Assembly: GCA_900553955.1 (NCBI GenBank)
Contig: USFO01000035.1
Span: forward strand, 1 to 14,143
Length of the DNA stretch: 14,143 nucleotides
Direction: 5' to 3'
From: an uncultured Oscillospiraceae bacterium
Lineage (GTDB): Bacteria > Bacillota > Clostridia > Oscillospirales > Ruminococcaceae
This document shows, piece after piece, positions 7,859 through 13,654 of the stretch. A program made the translations under genes and the position numbers. Position 1 is the first letter of the stretch. The number at the start of each line of letters is the position of its first letter. Below the pieces are notes generated by a model. That model was not told where the DNA came from and did no database searches. It saw nothing but the letters and a program-made list of their open reading frames with translations.

Positions 7859-8008
7859 GCGACTGAGGGGTTGTATCCGCGACCGGTGAAAACGTTTACA
7901 CAAAACGGCGCTGCACCGTGACGGATGAAGACCGCCCGCCGGAGGCAGGCATCACTTCCGAGGGATACACCGCGGCTACGGTGGGCGTTCTTGGCTTCCC
8001 TCGCCAAA
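7859..8008. repeat. Degenerate copy of the GGTTGTATCCGCGACC repeat
   Basis: GACTGAGGGGTTGTATCCGC and the following CGTTTACAC segment (7861-7905) repeat the tail of the unit at 2964-3005 in the same orientation with few differences. TTCTTGGCTTCCCT near 7989-8002 resembles the other family end in a decayed form. The first hairpins are missing. The stretch separates the PBP terminator from the fic stop and holds no gene I can support. Confidence 0.6.
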
Positions 8009-9001
8009 TTATGTCCTTATATATGTCTGATTCCTGCTTGTAGGCTTATCGGGAATACTCATTACCACAAGCCCGAGCTTCACGGCGGGGGAAAGATAAT
8101 TTTTGCGGAAGGAATCCCTTGACCTAATGCCAACCGCCGCCATAAGCTGATTTGCCGTATAGGGAACGCCATATTCCATGATGCTCATAAGCCGCTGAAC
8201 GTATATGGAGCTTTCGGCAGACGGAAGCTCTGCCCGCTGTGAAGCATTTTTTATGGTTGCCAGTATCTGGGTCATCATAAATTCGATAAATGCGGTGGAA
8301 TTTCCGTTTTTGTGGCAAAGCGAAATGGTATTGTAATATTCCTGCTGAAAGGCATAGATTTCACTTTCGATGGGCAGGTACTTGAACAGCGGGTTCCACT
8401 GCGAAAGAATTGCCGTCTGCCAAAGCCGCGCCATACGCCCGTTTCCGTCGGAAAACGGATGTATAAAAACAAATTCATAATGAAAAACCGAGGACAGAAT
8501 AAGCGGGTGCAGCGCATTCTTTTCTTTGTTCATCCAAAGAAAAAGGTCTTCCGTAAGCTGCGGGACCAGATGCGCGGGCGGAGCCGTAAAAATGCAGCGG
8601 TCGCCGTCAAAAACACCCTCCTCGCCGCTTCTGAACTTCCCCGCTTCGTTAACCGTAAGGTAAGTCATGATTCCGTGAAGGCGTTTCAGCTCGCTCAAAG
8701 AAAAGGGATCGAAGGAACCGATTTCATCATAAGCGCGGTAGGCGTTTTTTACTTCCTGAATTTCTGTCTGCGAACCGAGAACCGTTCGCCCGTCGATTAC
8801 GCCGCGAACCTCGTCAACGGAAAGGGAATTCGCTTCAATAGCAAGGGACGAATGGATGGAGCGTATGCGGTTGTTCCGCCGCAGATGCGGGTGCGCTTCA
8901 AGCTCCCGCGCGGTGCTTATTTTTCCGAGGCTTTCGGCTATCTCGGAAAGCAGAGAAATTATTTTGTTGGTTATTTCAAACGGCGGTGCGTATTCGGACA
9001 C
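8009..9001 (-). CDS. Fic-domain protein (probable protein AMP-transferase) with C-terminal winged helix
   Basis: Fic enzymes transfer AMP, or other phosphate-containing groups, from nucleotides to hydroxyl side chains of target proteins. The catalytic motif HPFSDGNGRMAR is intact (H181 to R192), and the flap region FRSGEEGVF plus TAPPAHLV lies upstream as in the family. The N-terminal segment carries the self-inhibitory helix SSLAIEAN (S52, E56), close to the [S/T]xxxE[G/N] motif but with Ala after the Glu. The C-terminal ~70 residues form a predicted winged helix (ANQLMAAVGIRSRDSFRKNY) ending in IPDKPTSRNQTY, common in stand-alone Fic proteins. The 330-aa length is normal. The GTG start at 9001 follows an AAGG-rich site. 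It has its own promoter and no adjacent antitoxin gene, which fits autoinhibition in cis. The target is unknown. Confidence 0.93.
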   Translation of the reverse strand: MSEYAPPFEITNKIISLLSEIAESLGKISTARELEAHPHLRRNNRIRSIHSSLAIEANSLSVDEVRGVIDGRTVLGSQTEIQEVKNAYRAYDEIGSFDPFSLSELKRLHGIMTYLTVNEAGKFRSGEEGVFDGDRCIFTAPPAHLVPQLTEDLFLWMNKEKNALHPLILSSVFHYEFVFIHPFSDGNGRMARLWQTAILSQWNPLFKYLPIESEIYAFQQEYYNTISLCHKNGNSTAFIEFMMTQILATIKNASQRAELPSAESSIYVQRLMSIMEYGVPYTANQLMAAVGIRSRDSFRKNYLSPAVKLGLVVMSIPDKPTSRNQTYIRT

Positions 9002-9026
9002 AAAAACACCTTCCTTCCTAAATTAT

Positions 9027-9055
9027 ATTATACAATTTATTGAAGAAAAAGTCAA
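9027..9055 (-). promoter_or_regulatory. Strong sigma-A promoter of fic
   Basis: On the minus strand, TTGACT (complement of 9050-9055), a 17-bp spacer, and a perfect TATAAT (complement of 9027-9032). It lies 25 bp upstream of the fic GTG start. Three 12-bp direct repeats abut the -35. Confidence 0.85.
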
Positions 9056-9092
9056 TATCTTAGATGTTATCTTACCTGTTATCTTAGATGTT
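9056..9092. repeat. Three 12-bp direct repeats upstream of the fic -35
   Basis: TATCTTAGATGT (9056-9067), TATCTTACCTGT (9068-9079) and TATCTTAGATGT (9080-9091) lie head to tail at exact 12-bp spacing. The array starts right at the fic -35 box and ends at the stop codon of the TauE-type gene. The position suits an activator site or other upstream control element. Confidence 0.75.
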
Positions 9093-9445
9093 CACTTCTT
9101 CCCGAACAGTTCCCTTACGCCGACAAGGAGCAAAAACACCGCAAAAAGCGTGCGCAGCAGCTCCTTGTCCGCCGCGCCGGCGATGTACGAGCCTAAAAAC
9201 ACACCCGGAACGCCGAAAATCACCGAAGCAAGGGCGCTGCGCCACTTGACATAGCCGTTTTTCAGGTGGACTATAATGGCGCAGAGCGCCGTCGGCAGAA
9301 AAAACACAAGATTTATCCCCTGTGCGGAAAGCTGGTCGCAGCCCTCAAACGCCATGAGGTAAAGAAGCAGAATGCTGCCGCCGCCTACGCCCATGGCGCT
9401 GCAAATTCCGGAGATTGCGCCCACTAAAAAACCCGCCATGCTCAT
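9092..9445 (-). CDS. TauE/SafE-family permease, half-length subunit 2
   Basis: A 117-aa, strongly hydrophobic protein with four predicted membrane segments. It opens with the family glycine motif GAISGICSAMGVGGGSILL and has a mid-protein loop LKNGYVKWRSA typical of the TSUP (TauE/SafE, DUF81) anion or sulfonate exporter fold. Full-length members are about 250 aa with two homologous halves. This protein corresponds to one half and follows a second half-length gene with which it overlaps by four bases (ATGA at 9442-9445), so the two are translationally coupled and probably assemble together. Substrate unknown. The stop at 9092-9094 touches the iterons upstream of fic. Confidence 0.85.
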   Translation of the reverse strand: MSMAGFLVGAISGICSAMGVGGGSILLLYLMAFEGCDQLSAQGINLVFFLPTALCAIIVHLKNGYVKWRSALASVIFGVPGVFLGSYIAGAADKELLRTLFAVFLLLVGVRELFGKK

Positions 9446-9867
9446 TTCACCGCCTGCCCGATTAAGATTTTTGCGGCGGCGAAAATCACGAATGCGCCGA
9501 AAATTTTCTTGAGCGTCCCCGCCTTAATTTTGGTGAACAGCAGTGAGCCGAGCACGCCGCCGACGATTCCGCCCGGAATAAACGCCGCCGCTTCCTCAAG
9601 GCTGAGCCTGCCCGTGCTCAAATACAAATACGCGCTGAGCACGGAGAGCACCGCCATAATCAAAACAGAAGTGGCGTGTGCTTCCTTAAGCGAAAGCCCG
9701 CTTTTTTTGAGCACGGGCACCGCAGCCATTCCTCCGCCGGAGCCGAAAAGCCCATTTAAAATTCCGGCTGCAAGCCCCGCTGCGGCAGCCCTCCACCACT
9801 TTTTTATTGCCTTGAGCACCGCTTGAGCACGCCCTTTCACAAAAATTTCTGCGAATATTTTTGCCAA
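9442..9867 (-). CDS. TauE/SafE-family permease, half-length subunit 1
   Basis: A hydrophobic protein with the motif GLAAGILNGLFGSGGGMAAVPVL, followed by LKEAHATSV and GGIVGGVLGSLL, the standard first-half signatures of TauE/SafE transporters. It overlaps the second half gene by four bases. The 5' end is uncertain. The TTG at 9867 gives 141 aa but has no ribosome-binding site and would lie inside the candidate sigma-G promoter of spoVAC. An in-frame GTG at 9819 would give 125 aa starting VLKAIKKWW, just before the first membrane segment, with AAAGGG 12 nt upstream. I favour a start near 9819. It is transcribed divergently from spoVAC. Confidence 0.83.
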   Translation of the reverse strand: MAKIFAEIFVKGRAQAVLKAIKKWWRAAAAGLAAGILNGLFGSGGGMAAVPVLKKSGLSLKEAHATSVLIMAVLSVLSAYLYLSTGRLSLEEAAAFIPGGIVGGVLGSLLFTKIKAGTLKKIFGAFVIFAAAKILIGQAVK

Positions 9868-9881
9868 AAAAGCCGATAATA
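9853..9881 (+). promoter_or_regulatory. Candidate sigma-G promoter of spoVAC
   Basis: GAATA (9853-9857) matches the -35 pattern GNATR, and GATAATA (9875-9881) matches the -10 pattern CATNNTA at all positions but the first, with a 17-bp spacer. The start point would be near 9888, leaving a short leader with the ribosome-binding site AGAGGTG. In Bacillus the spoVA operon is known to be sigma-G-dependent. Confidence 0.5.
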
Positions 9882-9911
9882 ATCACGAAAACTTAAAAAG
9901 AGGTGTTTTTC

Positions 9912-10361
9912 TTGGCGGTTTCTCCGAATGAGTATAAAAAAATGGGCGAAAGCGCCGTTCCGCCCACCAACGAATGGCGGAACCTTTGCGGAGCGTTCTT
10001 TATCGGCGGCGCTATTTGCACACTGGGGCAAGGGCTGACGAGCATTTATAAAGCCGCGGGGCTTGGCACTCCGGCGGCGGGCATGCTGTGCTCGGTTTCG
10101 CTTATTTTTCTTTCCGCCGTGCTGACCGCCCTCGGCGTTTACGACAACATCGCAAAATTCGGCGGCGGAGGCACCCTTGTGCCCATTACCGGCTTTGCGA
10201 ACGCGGTGGTTTCTCCCGCAATGGAGTTTAGAAGCGAGGGCTGGGTGCTCGGCGTCGGGGTGAAAGTGTTCACCATTGCGGGACCTGTTATCGTATATGG
10301 CACGGCGGCCAGCGTGGTCTATGGAATCATATGTTGGGTAATGAGCGCGGTGATAAAATAA
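9912..10361 (+). CDS. spoVAC: Stage V sporulation protein AC, DPA channel subunit
   Basis: SpoVAC is an integral protein of the spore inner membrane that forms part of the channel moving calcium-dipicolinate into the forespore and out at germination. The N-terminus AVSPNEYKKMGESAVPP and the following GAFFIGGAICTLGQGL are typical, as are the glycine-rich loop DNIAKFGGGGTLVPITGFANAVVSPAMEF and the GVKVFTIAGPVIVYG segment. Three to four membrane helices span residues ~27-145. The TTG at 9912 is the better start: AGAGGTG lies 6-8 nt before it, whereas the in-frame GTG at 9903 falls inside that site. The product is 149 aa, a normal length. It is followed by spoVAD after a gap of about 190 bp containing a terminator. 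Confidence 0.95.
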   Translation: MAVSPNEYKKMGESAVPPTNEWRNLCGAFFIGGAICTLGQGLTSIYKAAGLGTPAAGMLCSVSLIFLSAVLTALGVYDNIAKFGGGGTLVPITGFANAVVSPAMEFRSEGWVLGVGVKVFTIAGPVIVYGTAASVVYGIICWVMSAVIK

Positions 10362-10387
10362 AATACGGCAGCAAAGCTGTGTACGGC

Positions 10388-10456
10388 GCAGGAGCCAAGA
10401 TTCGTTCTCAATACGCCTCTGTGCTTAACTCCTCACTCCTCATTTCTAATTTTCCC
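10388..10456. repeat. Degenerate intergenic repeat remnants between spoVAC and spoVAD
   Basis: GGAGCCAAGATTCGTTCTCA (from about 10390) mirrors the repeat end GGGGAGCCAAGAAGCGCTCT at 3123-3142. AACTCCTCACTCCTCATTTC (from about 10429) is in the opposite orientation to the GGAGTG-rich sequence after spoVAE. No gene is present. Confidence 0.45.
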
Positions 10457-10485
10457 GCATACCTTTGCTAAAACCGCGCAAAATA
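10457..10485 (+). promoter_or_regulatory. Candidate sigma-G promoter of spoVAD
   Basis: GCATA (10457-10461) is a perfect GNATR -35. CAAAATA (10479-10485) matches CATNNTA at four of five fixed positions, and the spacer is 17 bp as at spoVAC. The predicted start falls at the foot of the hairpin 10494-10530. Confidence 0.42.
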
Positions 10486-10493
10486 TTACAAAC

Positions 10494-10530
10494 AAAACGG
10501 ACAGCAGTGCTTCGCTTGCTGTCCGTTTTT
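10494..10530 (+). terminator. Intrinsic terminator between spoVAC and spoVAD
   Basis: A 13-bp stem pairs AAAACGGACAGCA (10494-10506) with TGCTGTCCGTTTT (10517-10529), with a 10-base loop and a following T. It would end the spoVAC transcript. Its edge is only 8 bp before the spoVAD ribosome-binding site, so it could alternatively be a leader hairpin or attenuator of spoVAD. Confidence 0.8.
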
Positions 10531-10548
10531 ACTTTATGAGGTGATTTT

Positions 10549-11571
10549 TTGGCGCACAAAATAGGAAAACAAACCATTATAATTGACGGCGACGCAAGCG
10601 TTGCCGCATCCGCCGCCGTTGGCTCGAAAAAGGAGGGCGAAGGCCCTCTCGGCGCGGATTTTGACGTGATAAACGAGGATTCCCGCTTCGGCGAAAAGAC
10701 ATGGGAAAAGGCGGAGAGTACCATGCAGAAAACCGCGGCGAACGCCGCCCTCGCAAAATGCGGGCGCGCCCTTTCGGATGTGGATTTCATCTTCGCCGGC
10801 GATTTGCTCAACCAGTGCATCGCCTCCGGCTACGGCGTGCGCGGCGCGGGCGTGCCCTTCGTCGGGCTGTACGGCGCATGCTCGACCTACGCGGAAGCTA
10901 CCGCCCTTGGCGCGGTGTTCGTCGACGGTCCGGCAACGCGCTGCCTTGCGGTGGCGTCGTCACATTTCTGTTCGGCGGAACGGCAGTACCGTTTTCCGCT
11001 GGAATACGGCGGTCAGCGACCGCCCTCCGCCCAATGGACGGCAACCGCGGCGGGCGCGGCGGTTATTGAAAAGGGCGGCGCAGCGCCGTTTATTAAGGCT
11101 GTGACCTTCGGCACGGTGGAGGACTTGGGCATCAATGACCAGAACAACATGGGCGCCGCCATGGCGCCCGCCGCCTGCGCCACGCTGGCGCAGTTTTTCC
11201 GCGACACCTACTCCGTGCCGGAGGACTACGACCTGATTCTCACCGGCGATTTGGGGTTTGTAGGGGCGGCGCTTTTGCGGGAGCTTATGTCGAAGGAGGG
11301 CTTCGCCCTCGGCGAAAACTACAACGACTGCGGTCTGCTGATTTACGACCGCAAGCGCCAGCAGGTGGAAGCGGGTGCTTCCGGCTGCGGGTGCAGCGCC
11401 GCCGTGGCAAGCGGACACGTTCTGCCGCGAATGAAGCGCGGCGAGCTTGAAAACGCGCTGCTTGTTTCCACCGGCGCACTGATGAGCCCCACCAGTGTGC
11501 AGCAGGGAGAGACCATTCCCGGCGTGGCGCATCTGGTGTGCTACTCCGCGCGGAAGGGGGGTATTTTCTGA
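10549..11571 (+). CDS. spoVAD: Stage V sporulation protein AD, DPA-binding SpoVA subunit
   Basis: SpoVAD is the peripheral, thiolase-fold member of the SpoVA complex that binds dipicolinic acid. At 340 aa it has normal length. Recognisable stretches are GPLGADFDVINEDSRFGEKTWEKAE near the N-terminus, FAGDLLNQCIASGYGVR, GACSTYAEA with Cys111 at the thiolase-like position, SSHFCSAERQYRFPLEYGGQRPPSAQWT, NNMGAAMAPAA, DLGFVGA, GCSAAVASGHVLP, and the closing STGALMSPTSVQQGETIPG. It starts at a TTG at 10549, 7 nt after GAGG, giving AHKIGKQTI. Its stop overlaps the spoVAE ATG by one base (TGATG at 11569-11573). It is separated from spoVAC by a terminator and possibly has its own promoter. Confidence 0.97.
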   Translation: MAHKIGKQTIIIDGDASVAASAAVGSKKEGEGPLGADFDVINEDSRFGEKTWEKAESTMQKTAANAALAKCGRALSDVDFIFAGDLLNQCIASGYGVRGAGVPFVGLYGACSTYAEATALGAVFVDGPATRCLAVASSHFCSAERQYRFPLEYGGQRPPSAQWTATAAGAAVIEKGGAAPFIKAVTFGTVEDLGINDQNNMGAAMAPAACATLAQFFRDTYSVPEDYDLILTGDLGFVGAALLRELMSKEGFALGENYNDCGLLIYDRKRQQVEAGASGCGCSAAVASGHVLPRMKRGELENALLVSTGALMSPTSVQQGETIPGVAHLVCYSARKGGIF

Positions 11572-11924
11572 TGGAATATCTTAAAGCGTTTGCTGTGGGC
11601 GGCACAATTTGCCTTGTGGGACAGCTTCTTATTGACCGCACAAAGCTGACCCCCGCGCGAATTTTGGTGGGCTTCGTGGTGGCGGGCGTGGTGCTCTCCG
11701 CTCTGGGGCTGTACCAGCCTCTTGTGGAGTTTGCGGGCGCGGGCGCAACGGTGCCGCTCTGCGGCTTCGGGCACCTTTTGGCGAAGGGCGCACGTGCCGC
11801 CGTTGCAAAGCAGGGTCTGCTCGGAGCGTTCACCGGCGGGCTTTCCGCCGCCTCCGGCGGCATAACCGCGTCCATCGTGTTCGGGCTTCTCGCCGCGGCG
11901 CTCTTTAAGCCGAAGGAGAAGTGA
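11571..11924 (+). CDS. spoVAE: Stage V sporulation protein AE, DPA channel subunit
   Basis: A 117-aa integral membrane protein of the SpoVA channel. MEYLKAFAVGGTICLVGQLLIDRTKLTPARILV is the usual N-terminus, and YQPLVEFAGAGATVPLCGFGHLLAKG the usual central loop; FTGGLSAASGGITASIVFGLLAALF-type sequence closes the protein before a charged KPKEK tail. Three to four membrane segments are expected. The ATG at 11571 overlaps the spoVAD stop by one base and follows an AAGGGGGG site by about 9 nt, so translation is coupled. It resembles SpoVAC in sequence, as known for this paralogous pair. After the stop come an AT-rich repeat remnant and hairpin-array copy B. No clear terminator precedes the array. 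Confidence 0.95.
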   Translation: MEYLKAFAVGGTICLVGQLLIDRTKLTPARILVGFVVAGVVLSALGLYQPLVEFAGAGATVPLCGFGHLLAKGARAAVAKQGLLGAFTGGLSAASGGITASIVFGLLAAALFKPKEK

Positions 11925-11925
11925 A

Positions 11926-11975
11926 TTTAATTCGAAATGCGGAATAGTGTGGAGTTTGGAGAGTGGAGTGAGCAC
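11926..11975. repeat. Short AATTCGNAATGCGGAATA repeat remnant
   Basis: TTAATTCGAAATGCGGAATA after the spoVAE stop matches GTAATTCGGAATGCGGAATA, which overlaps the dnaG stop (2741-2760). It is followed by GGAGT/GTGGAGTG-rich sequence. Both copies sit at or right after a stop codon. Confidence 0.5.
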
Positions 11976-11984
11976 GGAGCGTCA

Positions 11985-12338
11985 CAGTTATATCCGCGGC
12001 GTTGCCGCGGGATATATCACCGCTTCGCGGCGGTTATATCCGCCCTTCGGGCGGGTTATGTTTTGCCGCCGTAGGCGGCAAAGTTAATGTGTGCCGCGGG
12101 TCGCGGCACATTTCTATAGATAGAACACACTCAGGCAGCATTTTGCTCACCATTACCGCGGTGGCTCTACCCCTTCAAAATGTGCCCGCACGGCGGGCAC
12201 ACCTAAACTTTGCACCCAAAGGGGTGCAAAACATAACCCGCGGCTTTGCCGCGGACATAACCGCGCCGAGGGCGCGATATAACTTTTCGCCGCAGGCGAA
12301 AAATATAACTGAAATACGGCGGCTTGCCGCCGTATTTC
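11985..12338 (-). repeat. Hairpin-array element, copy B (inverted relative to copy A)
   Basis: Eleven hairpins in series: CCGCGGC-GTT-GCCGCGG (11994-12010), CCGC-TTC-GCGG (12020-12030), CCGCCC-TTC-GGGCGG (12040-12054), TTTGCCGCC-GTA-GGCGGCAAA (12062-12082), TGTGCCGCG-GGT-CGCGGCACA (12090-12110), an asymmetric core (12111-12180), TGTGCCCGC-ACG-GCGGGCACA (12181-12201), TTTGCACCC/GGGTGCAAA (12209-12230), CCGCGGC-TTT-GCCGCGG (12238-12254), CGCGCC-GAG-GGCGCG (12262-12276), TTTTCGCC-GCA-GGCGAAAA (12284-12302), GAAATACGGCGGC/GCCGCCGTATTTC (12311-12338). Its reverse complement aligns with 5018-5375. No coding potential. Confidence 0.85.
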
Positions 12339-12340
12339 AC

Positions 12341-12358
12341 TGCGGCGTTTACGCCGCA
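12341..12358. repeat. Single hairpin beside copy B
   Basis: TGCGGCGT-TT-ACGCCGCA, directly after copy B and abutting the rpsT terminator T-run. It is of the same style as the array hairpins but has no counterpart in copy A. Confidence 0.5.
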
Positions 12359-12390
12359 AAAAAAATCGCCCCACCATTTTGGTGAGGCGA
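12357..12390 (-). terminator. Rho-independent terminator of rpsT
   Basis: Read on the minus strand, a 10-bp stem pairs TCGCCTCACC with GGTGGGGCGA (12366-12390, one T-G pair) around an AAAAT loop. A run of eight T's (A's at 12358-12365 on the plus strand) follows. It lies 19 bp past the rpsT stop. Confidence 0.92.
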
Positions 12391-12409
12391 AGTTTTGCAA
12401 TATCAAAAA

Positions 12410-12676
12410 TTACTGAGCGTTTGCAGCGTTAAGCTTCTTTGCAAGGGCGGCTTTGCGTCTTGCAGCAGTGTTTTTGTGGAGGATACCCTTTGCTGCGGCC
12501 TGGTCAACGCGTTTGATGGCAAGGCGAATTGCAGCTTCTCTATCCTCTGCGCCGGAAGCGCAGGCAAGCTCTGCTTTTTTGATGTTAGTCTTAAGGTTGG
12601 TCTTTATTGCTTTATTGCGGGCAGTTTTGACAGCAATAACTTTAACTCTCTTTTTTGCGGATTTAATATTCGGCAT
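12410..12676 (-). CDS. rpsT: 30S ribosomal protein S20
   Basis: S20 is a small basic protein that binds 16S rRNA early in assembly of the small subunit. The 88-aa product starts MPNIKSAKKRVKVIAVKTAR, the standard bacterial S20 N-terminus, continues with the helical IKTNLKTNIKKAELA and RLAIKRVDQAAAKGILHKNTAARRKAALAKKLN, and ends NAANAQ. The ATG at 12676 is chosen because AAGGAGGTG (12684-12692) lies 7 nt upstream. An in-frame start 12 codons earlier would include that site and add a tail foreign to the family. It is monocistronic, with its own consensus promoter and terminator, and divergent from gpr, the common clostridial arrangement. Confidence 0.97.
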   Translation of the reverse strand: MPNIKSAKKRVKVIAVKTARNKAIKTNLKTNIKKAELACASGAEDREAAIRLAIKRVDQAAAKGILHKNTAARRKAALAKKLNAANAQ

Positions 12677-12720
12677 TCGGTTACACCTCCTTCGCTTATC
12701 GGATACATTCACAAATAGTC

Positions 12721-12749
12721 ATTTTATACGAAATGATCCGTTCTGTCAA
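12721..12749 (-). promoter_or_regulatory. Sigma-A promoter of rpsT
   Basis: On the minus strand, a perfect TTGACA (complement of 12744-12749), a 17-bp spacer and TAAAAT (complement of 12721-12726), 44 bp before the start codon. The near-consensus match suits a highly expressed ribosomal gene. Confidence 0.85.
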
Positions 12750-12859
12750 GGGTTTTTGGACTTAAATTTATTTTATTATAGCCCAAAATATGCCGGATAT
12801 TGCATTAACACGGTCTGCAGCAACCGGTACAGAATTATTATATCAGAGGAGGAACCGTT

Positions 12860-13654
12860 TTGTCAATCAAAAGTGACCTTGCTTCCGAAATAATTGAAGG
12901 AATTTCGGAAAAAAATCTTCCGAAAATAAAATATCACCGTTTTGGGAATGTTGATATTACACGAATCGAAATTTCCGCCGGAGAACAGGCGCGTGCCACC
13001 TGCCGCCCCGCCGGAAAATACATTTCCGTGGAGGCGGAAAGCGTGCTCGACCCCACGGTGAACAGCGACGAAGAAATCGCTGCCCTTGCGGCGGAGCTCG
13101 CCGCCCTTTTGCCCCGGCACGGAACGGTGCTCGCCGTGGGCGTAGGCAACGAAGCGCTTGCAGCGGACTCTCTCGGTGCGGCGGCAATCTCCGCCATGTG
13201 CGCGGGCAGCTTCCTCGGGCGTCGGCTGTGCTGCCTTTCCACCGGGGTCTGCGGCAAAACGGGCTTTTCGCCCCTTGAAATGATAAAATCCGTCATCGAG
13301 CTGACCTCGCCCGCCGCCGTGGTGCTCGTCGGCGCCCTTGCCGCGGAGCACATTTCGCACATAGGGCGAACGGTGCAGCTTACGGACGCGGGCATTTGCC
13401 CCGGCTCCGGCGTGGGTAGGGAGCAGTTCGAGCTTTCCGCGGCGGTGCTCGGCGTGCCCACCGTTGCCGTTGGAATGCCCACGGTGATAGGGTACGCGGA
13501 AAGCGGCGGCGCGGAGGACGGCAAAATAATTTTTGTCGCCCCCTGCGACATCGACGTGACCGTAAAGCGCGCCGCCCGGCTTATCGCCCTTGCGGTAGAG
13601 CTTGCCGTTTTTCCGGAGCTTGGACTTGAAACGCTGAAGGAAATGAGTTATTGA
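12860..13654 (+). CDS. gpr: Spore germination protease GPR (peptidase family A25)
   Basis: GPR degrades small acid-soluble spore proteins at germination and is made in the forespore as a zymogen. The 264-aa product keeps the signature blocks GVGNEALAADSLG (Asp103 aligns with catalytic Asp127 of the Bacillus megaterium enzyme), STGVCGKTGFSPLEMI, VQLTDAGICPGSGVG and GVPTVAVGMPTVI. Two features are odd. The block normally reading IDALAAR, with the second essential Asp (193), is VGALAAEH here, with Gly158 at that place. The protein is also about 100 aa shorter than Bacillus GPR (about 370), missing the C-terminal part. SDLASE at residues 5-10 corresponds to the RTDLAVE maturation site, leaving a propeptide of only about six residues. 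The TTG at 12860 follows GAGGAGG by 7 nt. I found no clear sigma-F or sigma-G promoter. Confidence 0.93.
   Translation: MSIKSDLASEIIEGISEKNLPKIKYHRFGNVDITRIEISAGEQARATCRPAGKYISVEAESVLDPTVNSDEEIAALAAELAALLPRHGTVLAVGVGNEALAADSLGAAAISAMCAGSFLGRRLCCLSTGVCGKTGFSPLEMIKSVIELTSPAAVVLVGALAAEHISHIGRTVQLTDAGICPGSGVGREQFELSAAVLGVPTVAVGMPTVIGYAESGGAEDGKIIFVAPCDIDVTVKRAARLIALAVELAVFPELGLETLKEMSY

Noticed and set aside
8009..9867. Fic toxin-antitoxin pair with the adjacent small gene as antitoxin
   Set aside because: The neighbouring small genes are clear membrane-permease halves, and the Fic protein carries its own inhibitory helix.
11985..12358. CRISPR array
   Set aside because: The regular short palindromes suggested repeats and spacers, but the conserved parts are 6-12 bp AT-rich linkers, the variable parts are self-complementary, unit lengths vary, and no cas gene is near.
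12002..12385. Open frames across hairpin array B
   Set aside because: Same reason: the frame consists of hairpins and spacers, and the equivalent frame is not kept in copy A.
12795..12842. Sigma-G promoter for gpr
   Set aside because: GGATA at 12795 fits a -35, but no CATNNTA-like -10 lies 16-19 bp downstream, and TATTATA at 12836 would start transcription too close to the ribosome-binding site.
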